Positions 16,559 through 25,340 of a stretch of DNA of 64,000 bases are shown here, one piece after another (positions within the stretch are counted from its first letter, which is position 1; the number at the start of each line of letters is the position of its first letter). The notes under the pieces are model-generated. The model worked only from the letters and a program-made list of their open reading frames with translations, was not told the DNA's origin and did no database searches. The stretch comes from a virus. The stretch spans positions 105,568-169,567 of IMG/VR virus record IMGVR_UViG_3300022213_000237; one strand, given 5' to 3'. The position numbers and the translations under genes are program-made.

Positions 16559-18621
16559 AGCTTTGCTCCATTTTCTAATGTGTATTCCGTTATCGTTCGA
16601 ACCCCCTGATTTATTAAAAGGGCCGTGGCGTTGGCGCCTTGTCCTGTATTTATTATTTGTTCGTTGCATTCGACAATATCCTTTATTTGTCCGTCAGAAA
16701 GTAAGATTGCCTCCCGCGCCGGAAGACAGGCGTGGCGGCTTTTTTGTCGTGCGATACCCAACATTTTCTTAACGATTTCCCATTCTTGTGGGTATCTCTG
16801 AATATACTCCTTAAGCTCCTGAGATTCGTCAATCAAACCTCTTATTTCTTTTCCGTCGTCACCCGTGTACCCAAACACAAAATCGGCATCATCAACACCC
16901 TGAGGCGGCATCGGAAGCTTTTTGCATAAGACTTCAATCTCAGCATCTACGTGGCCATGTAGTGAACGATGAACATCTTTGATAGATGACTTGAGACGTA
17001 GCATCGTATTCGTTGAAATTGCGGCCACGCAATCGGCAAAGCGATTAAACAACCACCCGCGCTCGGGGTCGATAAGGGGGTCTCTATCCGGAAAATCCAT
17101 GTCAATGTCCGGCAGCTTCCCGTCCTCGATACGGTCCTTCGTCAGAAAGCGGTCTTCTGAGAGGTCGTACTTGAGTGGGTCGACGTGAGTGACACCAAGA
17201 TAGTAAACTGCGGATAGGCCGCCTGCGGAGCCACGACCCGCACCGCTAAGTAATCGTTGTTGTTCGTAAAAGGAACAAACTTCTTCGGCAATAAACAAGT
17301 AAGGCAGGAGATCTATTTTGCCGTTGTGATGTAACAGTTCTACTTCTTTCTTTAAACGGGATACGCGTGTCGGATTACCCCAATCCATGCGCCCGTGTTT
17401 GTCGAGCAGGATCTTAAAATACTTAAGAGTATTTGATGGATAGAATGACGCAGGTAAGGATTTGCGATCTGTGAATTTGAAGTCCTTGAAACGCTGACTC
17501 CATTCAATATTTGAGTCTACCATGGATTCGAAGTCGCTCTCCGACATCCCCATCACACCTTTAAAGTAAGACCATGCTTCAGCAGAATCGAACCTGTGAT
17601 ACGAATTTGCGAATTTCCACGAACCACCAGAGCTTCCGAGACGGGAATCCTGGACAATCTTTTCATCTTTGGTGGCGAAATGCGCATCGTCGGAAAGCAA
17701 TATTTTATCGCCACGAGTTCTAGCGAGATGCAACATGAATCGATTGGCGGCCAACTGAACATCGCCATCAGGACACCAAGGCTGGCATTCATTCTTTAGA
17801 AAGTCCTCAACGAGCTTGCACTCGACAATGACTTTGGGTTCGCGTTCCTCCCATTTACGGTTATTCATTACCGCAACCAACAAGCCAACATCCTTACCCC
17901 GTGAAACAGCTTTGGCTAAGTCTTCGGCACTGACGCCATCCGAGAATTTAGTGGTCTTAAGCTTTTTCTCTTTCCAGAACTTAAATTTCTCTCCGCCTTC
18001 AATAGTAACAAAGACACCATTGACCCAGTATTTGTCACAAACATGCGGAAATACTTCAACGTAGAACTTGTTTCCAAACATCGACTTGAGACGTTCGTAG
18101 TATTTAATGGCAATGTCTGGGCGATCCGAAAGCAGGTGGCGTTGCACCATGCCGATTAGACATCCGGAAGTAGCGGTAATGTTGTATTGTGAGAGTCTTT
18201 CTAGATTTTCCCAAGAGAACAACGGCTTCCTTTCGGAGCCGTGCTGCTCTGCGCGAGCATCAGCTAAAGAAAGTTCTTTGACTAACGCCTCGTATCCCTT
18301 TTGGTCTTGGGCGTGAAGCGTAATGTGGTAGTATTTGTTGTAGGAGGCGAAAGTTCCTTTAGCGTCCTTTTCGATACCTGCTGCCTTGAGAATCGGGCAA
18401 TCATCATCTCTAAAATAGCCCTCGACACCCAAAATAGGAATAATGTTGTTCTTTTTGGCAAGGTCGTACACTTCACGACATGCGCCCATAGAACCGTGAT
18501 CAGTACACGTTGTCACTCCCGTACCAAGCTGTATTTCTCTTTCTACAAACGCTTCTGGGGTGGAAGCCGTATCTAATGATTGTTGGTGACAGTGAGGAGT
18601 TGGAAAATTCTTAAAAGCCAT
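16447..18621 (-). CDS. dnaE: DNA polymerase III alpha subunit, N-terminal half with split-intein N-fragment
   Basis: The 724-residue product has an N-terminal PHP domain (PHCHQQS metal histidines, CTDHGSMG, GVEGYF) and the polymerase palm with LPDIDMDFPDRD, whose catalytic aspartates are at about residues 505 and 507. The GAGRGSAGGLS motif precedes it. N-extein ends GIARQKSRHA at residue 631; the remaining 93 residues are IntN. The site is the conserved HAxG motif of DnaE, unlike the CFN site of the cyanobacterial DnaE split intein. The gene ends in TAG at 16447, well short of a full DnaE, which is explained by the split. It is the replicative polymerase after trans-splicing with 13695-15788. 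Confidence 0.92.
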   Translation of the reverse strand: MAFKNFPTPHCHQQSLDTASTPEAFVEREIQLGTGVTTCTDHGSMGACREVYDLAKKNNIIPILGVEGYFRDDDCPILKAAGIEKDAKGTFASYNKYYHITLHAQDQKGYEALVKELSLADARAEQHGSERKPLFSWENLERLSQYNITATSGCLIGMVQRHLLSDRPDIAIKYYERLKSMFGNKFYVEVFPHVCDKYWVNGVFVTIEGGEKFKFWKEKKLKTTKFSDGVSAEDLAKAVSRGKDVGLLVAVMNNRKWEEREPKVIVECKLVEDFLKNECQPWCPDGDVQLAANRFMLHLARTRGDKILLSDDAHFATKDEKIVQDSRLGSSGGSWKFANSYHRFDSAEAWSYFKGVMGMSESDFESMVDSNIEWSQRFKDFKFTDRKSLPASFYPSNTLKYFKILLDKHGRMDWGNPTRVSRLKKEVELLHHNGKIDLLPYLFIAEEVCSFYEQQRLLSGAGRGSAGGLSAVYYLGVTHVDPLKYDLSEDRFLTKDRIEDGKLPDIDMDFPDRDPLIDPERGWLFNRFADCVAAISTNTMLRLKSSIKDVHRSLHGHVDAEIEVLCKKLPMPPQGVDDADFVFGYTGDDGKEIRGLIDESQELKEYIQRYPQEWEIVKKMLGIARQKSRHACLPAREAILLSDGQIKDIVECNEQIINTGQGANATALLINQGVRTITEYTLENGAKLCCTPDHQILTVEGWMGIQKAFELGVDLVEPSTVKNS
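16450..16728 (-). mobile_element. Split intein N-terminal fragment (IntN) of DnaE
   Basis: This 93-codon fragment starts at Cys (codon 16726-16728) with CLPAREAILLSDGQIKDI (block A) and carries CCTPDHQILTVEGWM (block B with the TxxH motif) and ELGVDLVEPS, close in order and length to the Npu/Ssp DnaE IntN. It has no endonuclease, as usual for split inteins; that function is on the neighbouring HNH gene. Confidence 0.9.
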
Positions 18622-18630
18622 TACCCCTGA

Positions 18631-18852
18631 CTATATCGAGGGATCTGCTAACTTAGCTCTCAACCTCATGACGATATCGTTATAGATCCGATGAACGTCT
18701 TCAGCGGTAATCATAAGAGCCTGGGCGACGGTTCGGTCGGGTGCGCCCTCAGGAAAGCGCTCAATCACTCTAGTCAGACTGTAGTCCAATCTCTTGAGGT
18801 AAACAAACTCTGGGTCATTGTTGATACGAAACAAAGCTTCTTCAGTCGTCAT
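18631..18852 (-). CDS. Small hypothetical protein, possible helix-turn-helix
   Basis: The 73-residue protein is all-helical in appearance. The segment RTVAQALMITAEDVHRIYNDIVMRLRAKL has a helix-turn-helix feel, like sigma region 4 or a small DNA binder, but the match is weak. Its start overlaps the next gene by 11 bases. Location directly upstream of the polymerase in the transcript suggests co-expression. Confidence 0.6.
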   Translation of the reverse strand: MTTEEALFRINNDPEFVYLKRLDYSLTRVIERFPEGAPDRTVAQALMITAEDVHRIYNDIVMRLRAKLADPSI

Positions 18853-19210
18853 GTGGGAACCTGATGATACGGCCCAAATTAACTTGGGCGGCTTGGACTC
18901 TAACGCTCTCTAGGTTCTCTTCATGTTCTCGGATTTTTTCTTCTATGGCCTTAAGTTTTTCGTCGTCGTTCTTAATTTGTGTCTCGATGTGATGAAGAAA
19001 TGTTTCCACAGACCTCCATTCCGAAAGCAAACAAATTTTGGCCGACTTCATACTCTTCAGGTGCTGTCTGTATTTTCTTCTATGCTCTTTAAAATTCTCA
19101 ATACTTTCTAGAAGCGATGACCGTTCTTTACGTGCATCCCATATCTTGGTCTTAATTCTTTCGTATTCGCTTTCGCTATCAAGGGCGATAGCCTCGTTAT
19201 CTCGACTCAC
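18842..19210 (-). CDS. Coiled-coil hypothetical protein
   Basis: The 122-residue protein begins with GTG at 19210, one base from the preceding stop. It is highly charged and has two long heptad stretches (residues about 15-60 and 70-105), so it is probably a dimeric coiled coil. There is no catalytic motif. Function unknown. Confidence 0.6.
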   Translation of the reverse strand: MSRDNEAIALDSESEYERIKTKIWDARKERSSLLESIENFKEHRRKYRQHLKSMKSAKICLLSEWRSVETFLHHIETQIKNDDEKLKAIEEKIREHEENLESVRVQAAQVNLGRIIRFPHDD

Positions 19211-20494
19211 TTAGAAACCATCAAAAGCCTTGATGATTTCATCTAACGATTCATCTTTATCATGAGTGCTATTTACGTTAATAAAGCGGTAGTCTCCGAC
19301 AACAAAACCAGGAGACGATTCCCACATGCTCTGTCCACACGCACTCTCAAAGAGGCCGATGGAAATTGAGTATTGGTCGGAGGGAATGAGGGCGCCGTTG
19401 GTGATTAAGATGGCGCCGTTACCCATATGAATTACCGTGCCTACGTGAACGTGGCCGATAAAAAAGAGCTTGTATTCGTCGGCGTTAGGTAGGCTGGCGT
19501 TAATGCGATTGATTTGGGCCTCAAGATTTTTGGCATTGATGACACTGCCAGGATAGCCTGGATTCAACACCGTGTCTCCGTGGGTACCAAAACACCGCTG
19601 TCCAAAAGATTCGTAAGTCACGTATGGTTTTAAGGTGATGTCGAACTTAACGTTTTTAAGATTCTTAGCAGCGGTCTTAAGCGAGTAATAGATAATAGTA
19701 GCAAGGCTGTCTGTTTTTTCGTAAGTGGCACGATCTTTATGACGTGAAGTAAAGCGATCGTGATTACCGGGAGCACAATCAACAATCACTTCCGAGAATT
19801 CCCCAGAAAAATATTCAATTGCTTGAAGTAGGAGGTGGATAGCACGAGCCACCTGTGCGGCGAGAATATCTCCATCTCGTAAATCATGAAGCTGGCCCTG
19901 GATGATGTCTCCAGCAAGATGAACACGCAATCTCGTCTCGCTTCTGTGGTCGCGTTTGTAATTACATACGGACTTGACCACATGGGCTAGCCGTCTAGCT
20001 TCTTCTACAGTCCCGTATTTAAGTGGACCATATTTGGGGTCTAGATCGCTACCAAAATGAAGATCGCTTAGAAGTATGTTCAGCTCCCTCGTTATGCCTC
20101 CACGAGCTTTTTTAGGAGGCTTTACCGATAAGGCCTTCGATTTTGCGGCACCAATTTTATTCGATAACCCCTCAAATCTGTCCCAAAAGGCTTGTTCGCG
20201 TGCAGCCGTCTTTGCTTCTTTTCGATTCGTCGAGGCCGTGTCTCGTACTTGGACAGCACGTACCGGTATCTGTTTTCTGTCAGATAAGTCTCTAGAAAAT
20301 GCGGCATCACGCAATGCTGTGAAGCCCCCAAGTTCTTTTATACGAGGAGCATTGTCTGATAACCATTTGTCTTCGTTTGCTTTCATGTACTTCTGAAGCT
20401 GGTTATATGCGAGGTCGTATTCTTTTACACCTAGATGTTCAGAGGCTTCTTTTATGTAGGTAGAAAGCTCTGTCTCAATAGACTCATCTGACAT
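19211..20494 (-). CDS. Calcineurin-like metallophosphoesterase
   Basis: The 427-residue protein has a helical N-terminal 130 residues and then a metallophosphoesterase core with motifs in order: LLSDLHFG, HLAGDIIQGQ, CAPGNHDR, CFGTHGD and FIGHVHVG. All five metal-binding motifs are present, so it should be an active phosphodiesterase or nuclease, fold-related to SbcD/Mre11. A separate SbcD-like gene exists at 35420, so this one probably has another role, for example RNA or nucleotide processing. It sits in the replication operon. Substrate unknown. Confidence 0.82.
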   Translation of the reverse strand: MSDESIETELSTYIKEASEHLGVKEYDLAYNQLQKYMKANEDKWLSDNAPRIKELGGFTALRDAAFSRDLSDRKQIPVRAVQVRDTASTNRKEAKTAAREQAFWDRFEGLSNKIGAAKSKALSVKPPKKARGGITRELNILLSDLHFGSDLDPKYGPLKYGTVEEARRLAHVVKSVCNYKRDHRSETRLRVHLAGDIIQGQLHDLRDGDILAAQVARAIHLLLQAIEYFSGEFSEVIVDCAPGNHDRFTSRHKDRATYEKTDSLATIIYYSLKTAAKNLKNVKFDITLKPYVTYESFGQRCFGTHGDTVLNPGYPGSVINAKNLEAQINRINASLPNADEYKLFFIGHVHVGTVIHMGNGAILITNGALIPSDQYSISIGLFESACGQSMWESSPGFVVGDYRFINVNSTHDKDESLDEIIKAFDGF

Positions 20495-20505
20495 TATTCA
20501 AATCC

Positions 20506-21078
20506 TTACGACTGCGCCACAGGCGCTTGCTCCGTAGAAGATTCGGGCCCAGATGTAACTTCTGGTGGTTTGGGAGTTACCATCCTGAATGCCTCTTGAA
20601 CCTCGAAACGACTTCCGTTTAAATCCAAGATAAAGCCGGTAGCCTTACCGAGCATCTGTTCTTGGGCCTGGGGCGTAAATTGATCAAATCGTACCTGCAC
20701 ATAGCCGGGAGGAATTGGGTTTCCGTCTTTGTCGAGTTCTCGACCCACAACTATGCAATTGGATTCAAGAGTCGTGAGAGGTTCGAGAATACCTTTGGAT
20801 TTGAGGTCTTCCAACATTTTCTTTTCCCGCTCAACGGCTTCGGCTGTGCGCTTATCTCGAGCAAGCTGAATTTGCTCCTGTACTTTGGCGTCAAAATCAG
20901 GCCCGCTAACGGTAATAAGGGCGTTGATTACCTCAACCATGTTACGCATGGCGCCAGTTACCTGAGCAACCCGCTTGTCAACATCGTTTTCGATATATCC
21001 AGCAAGTCCGTTGGCTAGCTTCTCTAAGTCACTAAGGCGCTCTACAAGAGATTTTGGTTTGTCGTTTTCTGCGGTCAT
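20506..21078 (-). CDS. Hypothetical protein in replication operon
   Basis: The 190-residue protein has a helical N-terminus (KSLVERLSDLEKLANGLAGYI) typical of coiled-coil oligomers, a charged middle segment and a C-terminal part with a short beta unit and Ser/Glu tail. No family was recognised. It lies 11 bases upstream of the phosphoesterase gene in the leftward operon. Confidence 0.65.
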   Translation of the reverse strand: MTAENDKPKSLVERLSDLEKLANGLAGYIENDVDKRVAQVTGAMRNMVEVINALITVSGPDFDAKVQEQIQLARDKRTAEAVEREKKMLEDLKSKGILEPLTTLESNCIVVGRELDKDGNPIPPGYVQVRFDQFTPQAQEQMLGKATGFILDLNGSRFEVQEAFRMVTPKPPEVTSGPESSTEQAPVAQS

Positions 21079-21079
21079 T

Positions 21080-21952
21080 TTATTGTCCTATTGTGTGGGT
21101 TGGAGTTACGATATGTGTATCCGGATTTCGGATCTCGGAATTAAAGTTTCTGAGACCCATTTCGCCGTGAGCTTGAGCTTGAGCAATCATCTCGTCGGGA
21201 GAAGGCATTGGTTTTGGTCCATTACGATCATAAGGATTAGGCGGTTCTCTAACTTGCCCCCTCTGAATCGAAACCGTACGCACTTCCCCATTAGAGAGGG
21301 TTACGTCCTTTAACTTTCCGGCAGGAGCTTGGTTTTGTGGCACGGCTGGTGTCGGAGCGTGTTGACGCTGCAGCGGCGCAGGCCTTACACTTTGTTCCGT
21401 CTGGGCAGCGGCTGCGCGCTGATGCTTGCCCGTACCAGGGGGTCGACCTCGACCACGCTTGGGGGCAGCTAATTGGCCTAGCGGCTGTTGAACCGGGGCT
21501 ACAGGTTTGGGGGCAGCCAGACGTGCGGGTTGTACATCTGGTCGTGGTATAGAAGCAGGTTTACCTAGTAATTTGGCCGCGAATAGTTTGAGGACGCCCA
21601 TTTCGTCGATATCAAACTTTGAACCCTTTGATCCCTGAGACTCGGTGTCGATACCCAGAAGAATGCGAAGACGTTCTTCAGCAAAGGTCTTGAATTCTTC
21701 TTCTACTGACAACGTTACCGGATCGTCACCCTCAAAGAGGGCACCCTGAATAATTTGCTCATAAAGCGCTGCCTTTGCGAAGCGAATGCGTGCTTCGGTC
21801 ATGAGGTCGACTTCTTGTTGAACCTCTTCGGCGACGCCACCGTCGCTCATAGCCTCAAAAGCGGCGTCTACGCGCTGCTGTTGAGTAAATTGCTGACTAA
21901 GTGATTCTATTCCTGTAGGGCTAACGGGGTACGCTTCTGGATCAAATGGCAT
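21080..21952 (-). CDS. Hypothetical protein with Ala/Pro-rich linker
   Basis: The 290-residue protein has a helical N-terminal half (residues about 1-130) and a basic, Ala/Pro/Gln-rich C-terminal half with AAPKRGRGRPPGTGKHQR at about residue 165, an AT-hook-like RGRGRPPG sequence that may bind the DNA minor groove. The end is a short ordered stretch. It follows the RNR gene by 23 bases. No enzyme motif is seen. Confidence 0.65.
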   Translation of the reverse strand: MPFDPEAYPVSPTGIESLSQQFTQQQRVDAAFEAMSDGGVAEEVQQEVDLMTEARIRFAKAALYEQIIQGALFEGDDPVTLSVEEEFKTFAEERLRILLGIDTESQGSKGSKFDIDEMGVLKLFAAKLLGKPASIPRPDVQPARLAAPKPVAPVQQPLGQLAAPKRGRGRPPGTGKHQRAAAAQTEQSVRPAPLQRQHAPTPAVPQNQAPAGKLKDVTLSNGEVRTVSIQRGQVREPPNPYDRNGPKPMPSPDEMIAQAQAHGEMGLRNFNSEIRNPDTHIVTPTHTIGQ

Positions 21953-21975
21953 AACGACATTGTAGCCACTGGATC

Positions 21976-23850
21976 TTACTTAATTGGACACGCACCCGAC
22001 TCACACTCTGATCCGTCAATGTCGACACCACCAGAGATATCGCCTTCTAGGTCTTTGACTTTAGAGCTTAGTGTCTCGTATTGCTCTCGAGATATAGCTT
22101 CTTTGGGAGCCTGGACAAATCCGTGGTCGTTGTGACACAAAAAGCTAATGGTTTTGATATATTGAAGATTATCTGCAAGCCATGACTTAAGTTGCGGAAT
22201 CTCTTCTTTTTTGTAGTAAACGGTAACACTCACGCTTTGGTCTGCCCAATGCTTTTGTGCAAACTTGACAGTATCTAACTGTTTCCACGTGTTCCAGTCT
22301 TCGTCGGCTACCGGGGCTCCATCTGGAGCTTGTTCGTAAAAATCTACGACGACAGTATTGTGGTCCAGGCTGCCATCAAAACGCACCACGGGTTCAATAT
22401 GATGACCGGCAGCAAGCAATTGAGATACAATAGGATCTGAAGCGCTGAATCTAATTCGCTGAATGTAATAACGGCTGTAGGCGGCGTGAATCCCCTCATA
22501 CCCCTGCATATCCATCATCTTGGACATTGTGCCGGAGGGCTTAACGACCGTGGTCCGGATTGAGCGATTAACTCCATATTGCTTGGAAAATTTCTCGTCT
22601 TCGTCCTGGATTGCGGCATAAACACGATCCAAGGTAGGAGCCGTGAACAGAGGAGATTGCAGGCAGCCGGTGATGCCGATACCTACGCGCATATTTCGCT
22701 TAATGACTTCTTGCGCTCCTGGGATGTGGTATTTTTGCATTGCCACACGCTTGGCCCAACGGAACATAGACCTCGCGGCAAACTCAAATTCCTCGGCATC
22801 AATCAAGTTGGGAAGCGGCAGCTCGGCAAGATTGCATGGTTCAGCTTTTTTGGCTCCGCCTTCTAGTGTTGCTTCCGCGCACGGATTCGTTCCGTTTGCT
22901 GTATCTTTTTTCAATTCACCCATTCGTCCGTATTTTTGGATATTGGTGATATTCACAATACCAAATGGCTCACCATGCTCGTACGTTTTCCAGAAAGAAG
23001 GGTGAAGGTCTTCGACATCATCACAAGCCACCGATAAATTCGCCATGGCTCGGTGTGTTGGGATAGGTCCTAGATCCCATCTTTTGGATTTGAGATATTC
23101 CTTGTCCCAAGCATCGCCGATGATGATGATGGCGCTGCGGCGTACGTTGCCAGCGACTACCATTTCGCCAATCATGCAGAGAACATCCATCGCATCTATA
23201 GGGCGTACCATCTTACCTGAACGCGACGACAGCAGTTCGCATAGCTTCTCCACCATCTTAATGAGTGGTGCAGGTCCAGAAGCAGTGCCACCAAACCCCT
23301 TAATGAGTTCTCCCGCACCACGAATACAATACGTAGAATAGGTAAACGATTTGCCGGTTACAAAATATGCTTCGAGCACGCGCCACGTTAGTTGTACCCA
23401 GCCTTCACGGCTATCAGGCACAATAAAATCTGCATCCTTAGTGAGTTTGTGCTCAATTTGGACACCGTTTTTAACGCGCGGCAATTTACTAGTGTATCTG
23501 TGTTCGATAGAGAGACCGACTCCGCCACCAAGCATCAGAAGATCTTGGGCCATGACAAAATTTTCCCAATCTTCGGAGGTAGTGAACCAACAGTTATTTA
23601 GCGCAACACCACCCAAAGCTTTTTGACTAGGCGCACCTGAGTACCACCAGCCGCGACCTGCCGGACCGGCTTTGCGATTTAGGAGTAGGTACTCTAGCTC
23701 TTTGAGTTCTTTTTCGGGTACATTGAAGCCGTCAGTGTTTCCACGGATAATACGCTCTACGGTGTCAGGGAACTTTTCAAGTATGCCAGTATCCTTGCGA
23801 GCATAGGTACGAGTATATACTACACGGCTCAGGTTCGACCACGGTTTCAT
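21976..23850 (-). CDS. Class II (adenosylcobalamin-dependent) ribonucleotide reductase, monomeric type
   Basis: The 624-residue protein converts ribonucleoside triphosphates to deoxy forms. It matches the Lactobacillus leichmannii-type enzyme: NNCWFTTSEDWENF region early, GGVGLSIE, then NPCAEATLEGG and EPCNLAELPLPNL with catalytic cysteine and glutamate, GSLDHNTVVVDFYEQ later, and a C-terminal CESGACPIK redox pair. Length is somewhat shorter than the about 740 residue leichmannii enzyme. It needs no radical-generating small subunit and works with or without oxygen, but needs host-made adenosylcobalamin. RBS AAGG lies just upstream of ATG 23850. It supports phage DNA synthesis with ThyX and dNMP kinase at 56859-58513. 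Confidence 0.9.
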   Translation of the reverse strand: MKPWSNLSRVVYTRTYARKDTGILEKFPDTVERIIRGNTDGFNVPEKELKELEYLLLNRKAGPAGRGWWYSGAPSQKALGGVALNNCWFTTSEDWENFVMAQDLLMLGGGVGLSIEHRYTSKLPRVKNGVQIEHKLTKDADFIVPDSREGWVQLTWRVLEAYFVTGKSFTYSTYCIRGAGELIKGFGGTASGPAPLIKMVEKLCELLSSRSGKMVRPIDAMDVLCMIGEMVVAGNVRRSAIIIIGDAWDKEYLKSKRWDLGPIPTHRAMANLSVACDDVEDLHPSFWKTYEHGEPFGIVNITNIQKYGRMGELKKDTANGTNPCAEATLEGGAKKAEPCNLAELPLPNLIDAEEFEFAARSMFRWAKRVAMQKYHIPGAQEVIKRNMRVGIGITGCLQSPLFTAPTLDRVYAAIQDEDEKFSKQYGVNRSIRTTVVKPSGTMSKMMDMQGYEGIHAAYSRYYIQRIRFSASDPIVSQLLAAGHHIEPVVRFDGSLDHNTVVVDFYEQAPDGAPVADEDWNTWKQLDTVKFAQKHWADQSVSVTVYYKKEEIPQLKSWLADNLQYIKTISFLCHNDHGFVQAPKEAISREQYETLSSKVKDLEGDISGGVDIDGSECESGACPIK

Positions 23851-23867
23851 TGTTTTGCCTTTTTAAA

Positions 23868-24494
23868 CTACATGATTCCATCGCATGGCGTAGCGCCCGC
23901 GAGAAAAGCAGCCGCCAAGCAAATGGCGTCAGCCGCATCGTTGTCTTTTACTTTTAAAGAGAGTCCGAATTTGTCGTTGACGTAACGAAGCGCCAGGTGC
24001 TTCTTGTTGATCTTGCCTCTAACGCCTAAAGTTTTCTTGTCCACAGAAATTCCTTTTTCTGTGGCTAGCTTTTTGGCCTTGGAAAGTTTGGCATTATTTT
24101 TCTTATCTTCTTTTGTCATCGTCAAACCAAGAGCCTGCCGCCAAGATGAACTTGAGAGGTAGATTACTTTCGCGGTCACACCACGAAGATGGATGAGAAG
24201 ACTCTTGTGTATGAACTCAAGCACTTTCTGACTCCATCTACTCTTACCTAAATTAGTTTCTTCTATTACGATAACGTCGGGAGAGAAGCGAAGCACGAGG
24301 TCGAAGAGCATGGCGGCCATGGCCTCAGAGGCTTTATCGTAAGACCATGGGTACTCTCCAAAAGCAATTACCGGATGATCCAACTTAATACTCCCAAACT
24401 CTAACTTAATGCTCCCAAATATAGAGTCCGCATCGTCTTTTTCGAGATACGCCCAACCAGCCTTCGTGGATATGTCCAGGGCGAGAACTTTCAT
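23868..24494 (-). CDS. RuvC-like Holliday junction resolvase
   Basis: The 208-residue protein has the RuvC/RNase H fold acidic residues: Asp7 in LALDISTKAGWA, glutamate in DVIVIEETNLGK, and the C-terminal NDAADAICLAAAF aspartates. It would cut recombination or replication junctions before packaging. A short tandem duplication is visible at about residues 26-36 (FGSIKLEFGSIKLD), caused by a repeated 21-base unit near 24390-24420. It starts just downstream of the SbcC/hypothetical genes and before the RNR gene. The catalytic acidic residues look complete. Confidence 0.8.
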   Translation of the reverse strand: MKVLALDISTKAGWAYLEKDDADSIFGSIKLEFGSIKLDHPVIAFGEYPWSYDKASEAMAAMLFDLVLRFSPDVIVIEETNLGKSRWSQKVLEFIHKSLLIHLRGVTAKVIYLSSSSWRQALGLTMTKEDKKNNAKLSKAKKLATEKGISVDKKTLGVRGKINKKHLALRYVNDKFGLSLKVKDNDAADAICLAAAFLAGATPCDGIM

Positions 24495-24518
24495 AATAGG
24501 ACCTTAAGATTGTGGTCC

Positions 24519-24965
24519 TTATTTAAGTGGCAGGGTTTGTACTTCATTCTCTTGCAGCAGTTTTTCAAGACCCAGTCTCTTAAGTTTCTCTTCCAAGAAT
24601 GGAGTATCTTGAACCACAACAAAACAAAACACAGCAAAAGATAAAGCCAGCTTAATGGTGGCCAGAGGCATTACTGATGGCAGTGCCGCTCTGCAGCTAC
24701 CCAGAATAGTAAAGTTCTGATCAATCTTCTCCAGTGAAGACAGAAGCTGTTCTTGGTACCCCTTTGAGATAAAAGTATCTAGTGGAGTGGTATCCGATAA
24801 ATTTTTACATAACTCTGTAGAGAGAAACAAAGTTCGGTATTTAATACCTTTCGAGGTCTCTCCCTTAAGGTTATCGAAAGCTTCTTGGGTTAATTTGGCA
24901 GCCAAATGACTAGGAGTACTGTTAACCCAGTTAAGCTCCCAAACGTTGAGTTGGGAAAAATTCAT
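24519..24965 (-). CDS. Hypothetical protein with one hydrophobic segment
   Basis: The 148-residue protein has a hydrophobic stretch at about residues 98-117 (PLATIKLALSFAVFCFVVV) that may be a membrane segment. The rest is helical and charged. It is 7 bases from the next gene upstream. No family recognised. Confidence 0.65.
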   Translation of the reverse strand: MNFSQLNVWELNWVNSTPSHLAAKLTQEAFDNLKGETSKGIKYRTLFLSTELCKNLSDTTPLDTFISKGYQEQLLSSLEKIDQNFTILGSCRAALPSVMPLATIKLALSFAVFCFVVVQDTPFLEEKLKRLGLEKLLQENEVQTLPLK

Positions 24966-24972
24966 TGGTAAT

Positions 24973-25317
24973 TTATCCCTTAAGGGCTTCTGCTTCGGCG
25001 TCGTTCTGAATTATTGTGGCAGCAACCGCATCGCCAGAATCAGAAAGCATACGAATCAGGAATTTGCTTCGAAGCTTGTTGCGTTGCGTGATTTCGCTGT
25101 AACCACTAGATGCGGCTTTGACTGCATCTTTCTTGGCCGCGAGATCGCCGTCGGCTTTCTTTGCAGACTGATTGGCCTCTTCGTTCTTTGCCACCTCAGC
25201 ATATTTGATGCGAAGTGCGTCTGTATTGAGTCCATTAACAGAATCAATAAACGTAGGGTCAAATAGGTTGATTCGTTCTTCGAGAGTGAGTTTGGCTTTC
25301 TTGGCTGGTCTTGGCAT
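24973..25317 (-). CDS. Hypothetical lysine/alanine-rich protein
   Basis: The 114-residue protein begins with a basic MPRPAKKAKLT segment and is mainly helical with a charged middle. RBS AGGAG sits nine bases upstream of ATG 25317, so the start is well supported. It follows the SbcC-like gene by 23 bases. Nucleic-acid binding is possible from the basic N-terminus. Function unknown. Confidence 0.7.
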   Translation of the reverse strand: MPRPAKKAKLTLEERINLFDPTFIDSVNGLNTDALRIKYAEVAKNEEANQSAKKADGDLAAKKDAVKAASSGYSEITQRNKLRSKFLIRMLSDSGDAVAATIIQNDAEAEALKG

Positions 25318-25340
25318 TTGTGATTTCTCCTGAAATACAT

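Noticed and set aside
15785-18621. Frameshift or sequencing error breaking DnaE
   Set aside because: The two pieces are separated by a full HNH gene, and each broken end carries the matching half of an intein with correct splicing residues, so the break is a real split intein.
24385-24425. Near-duplicate 21-base units in the RuvC-like gene as a regulatory repeat
   Set aside because: The repeat is in frame and gives a short FGSIKL duplication, so it is best seen as a local slippage event.
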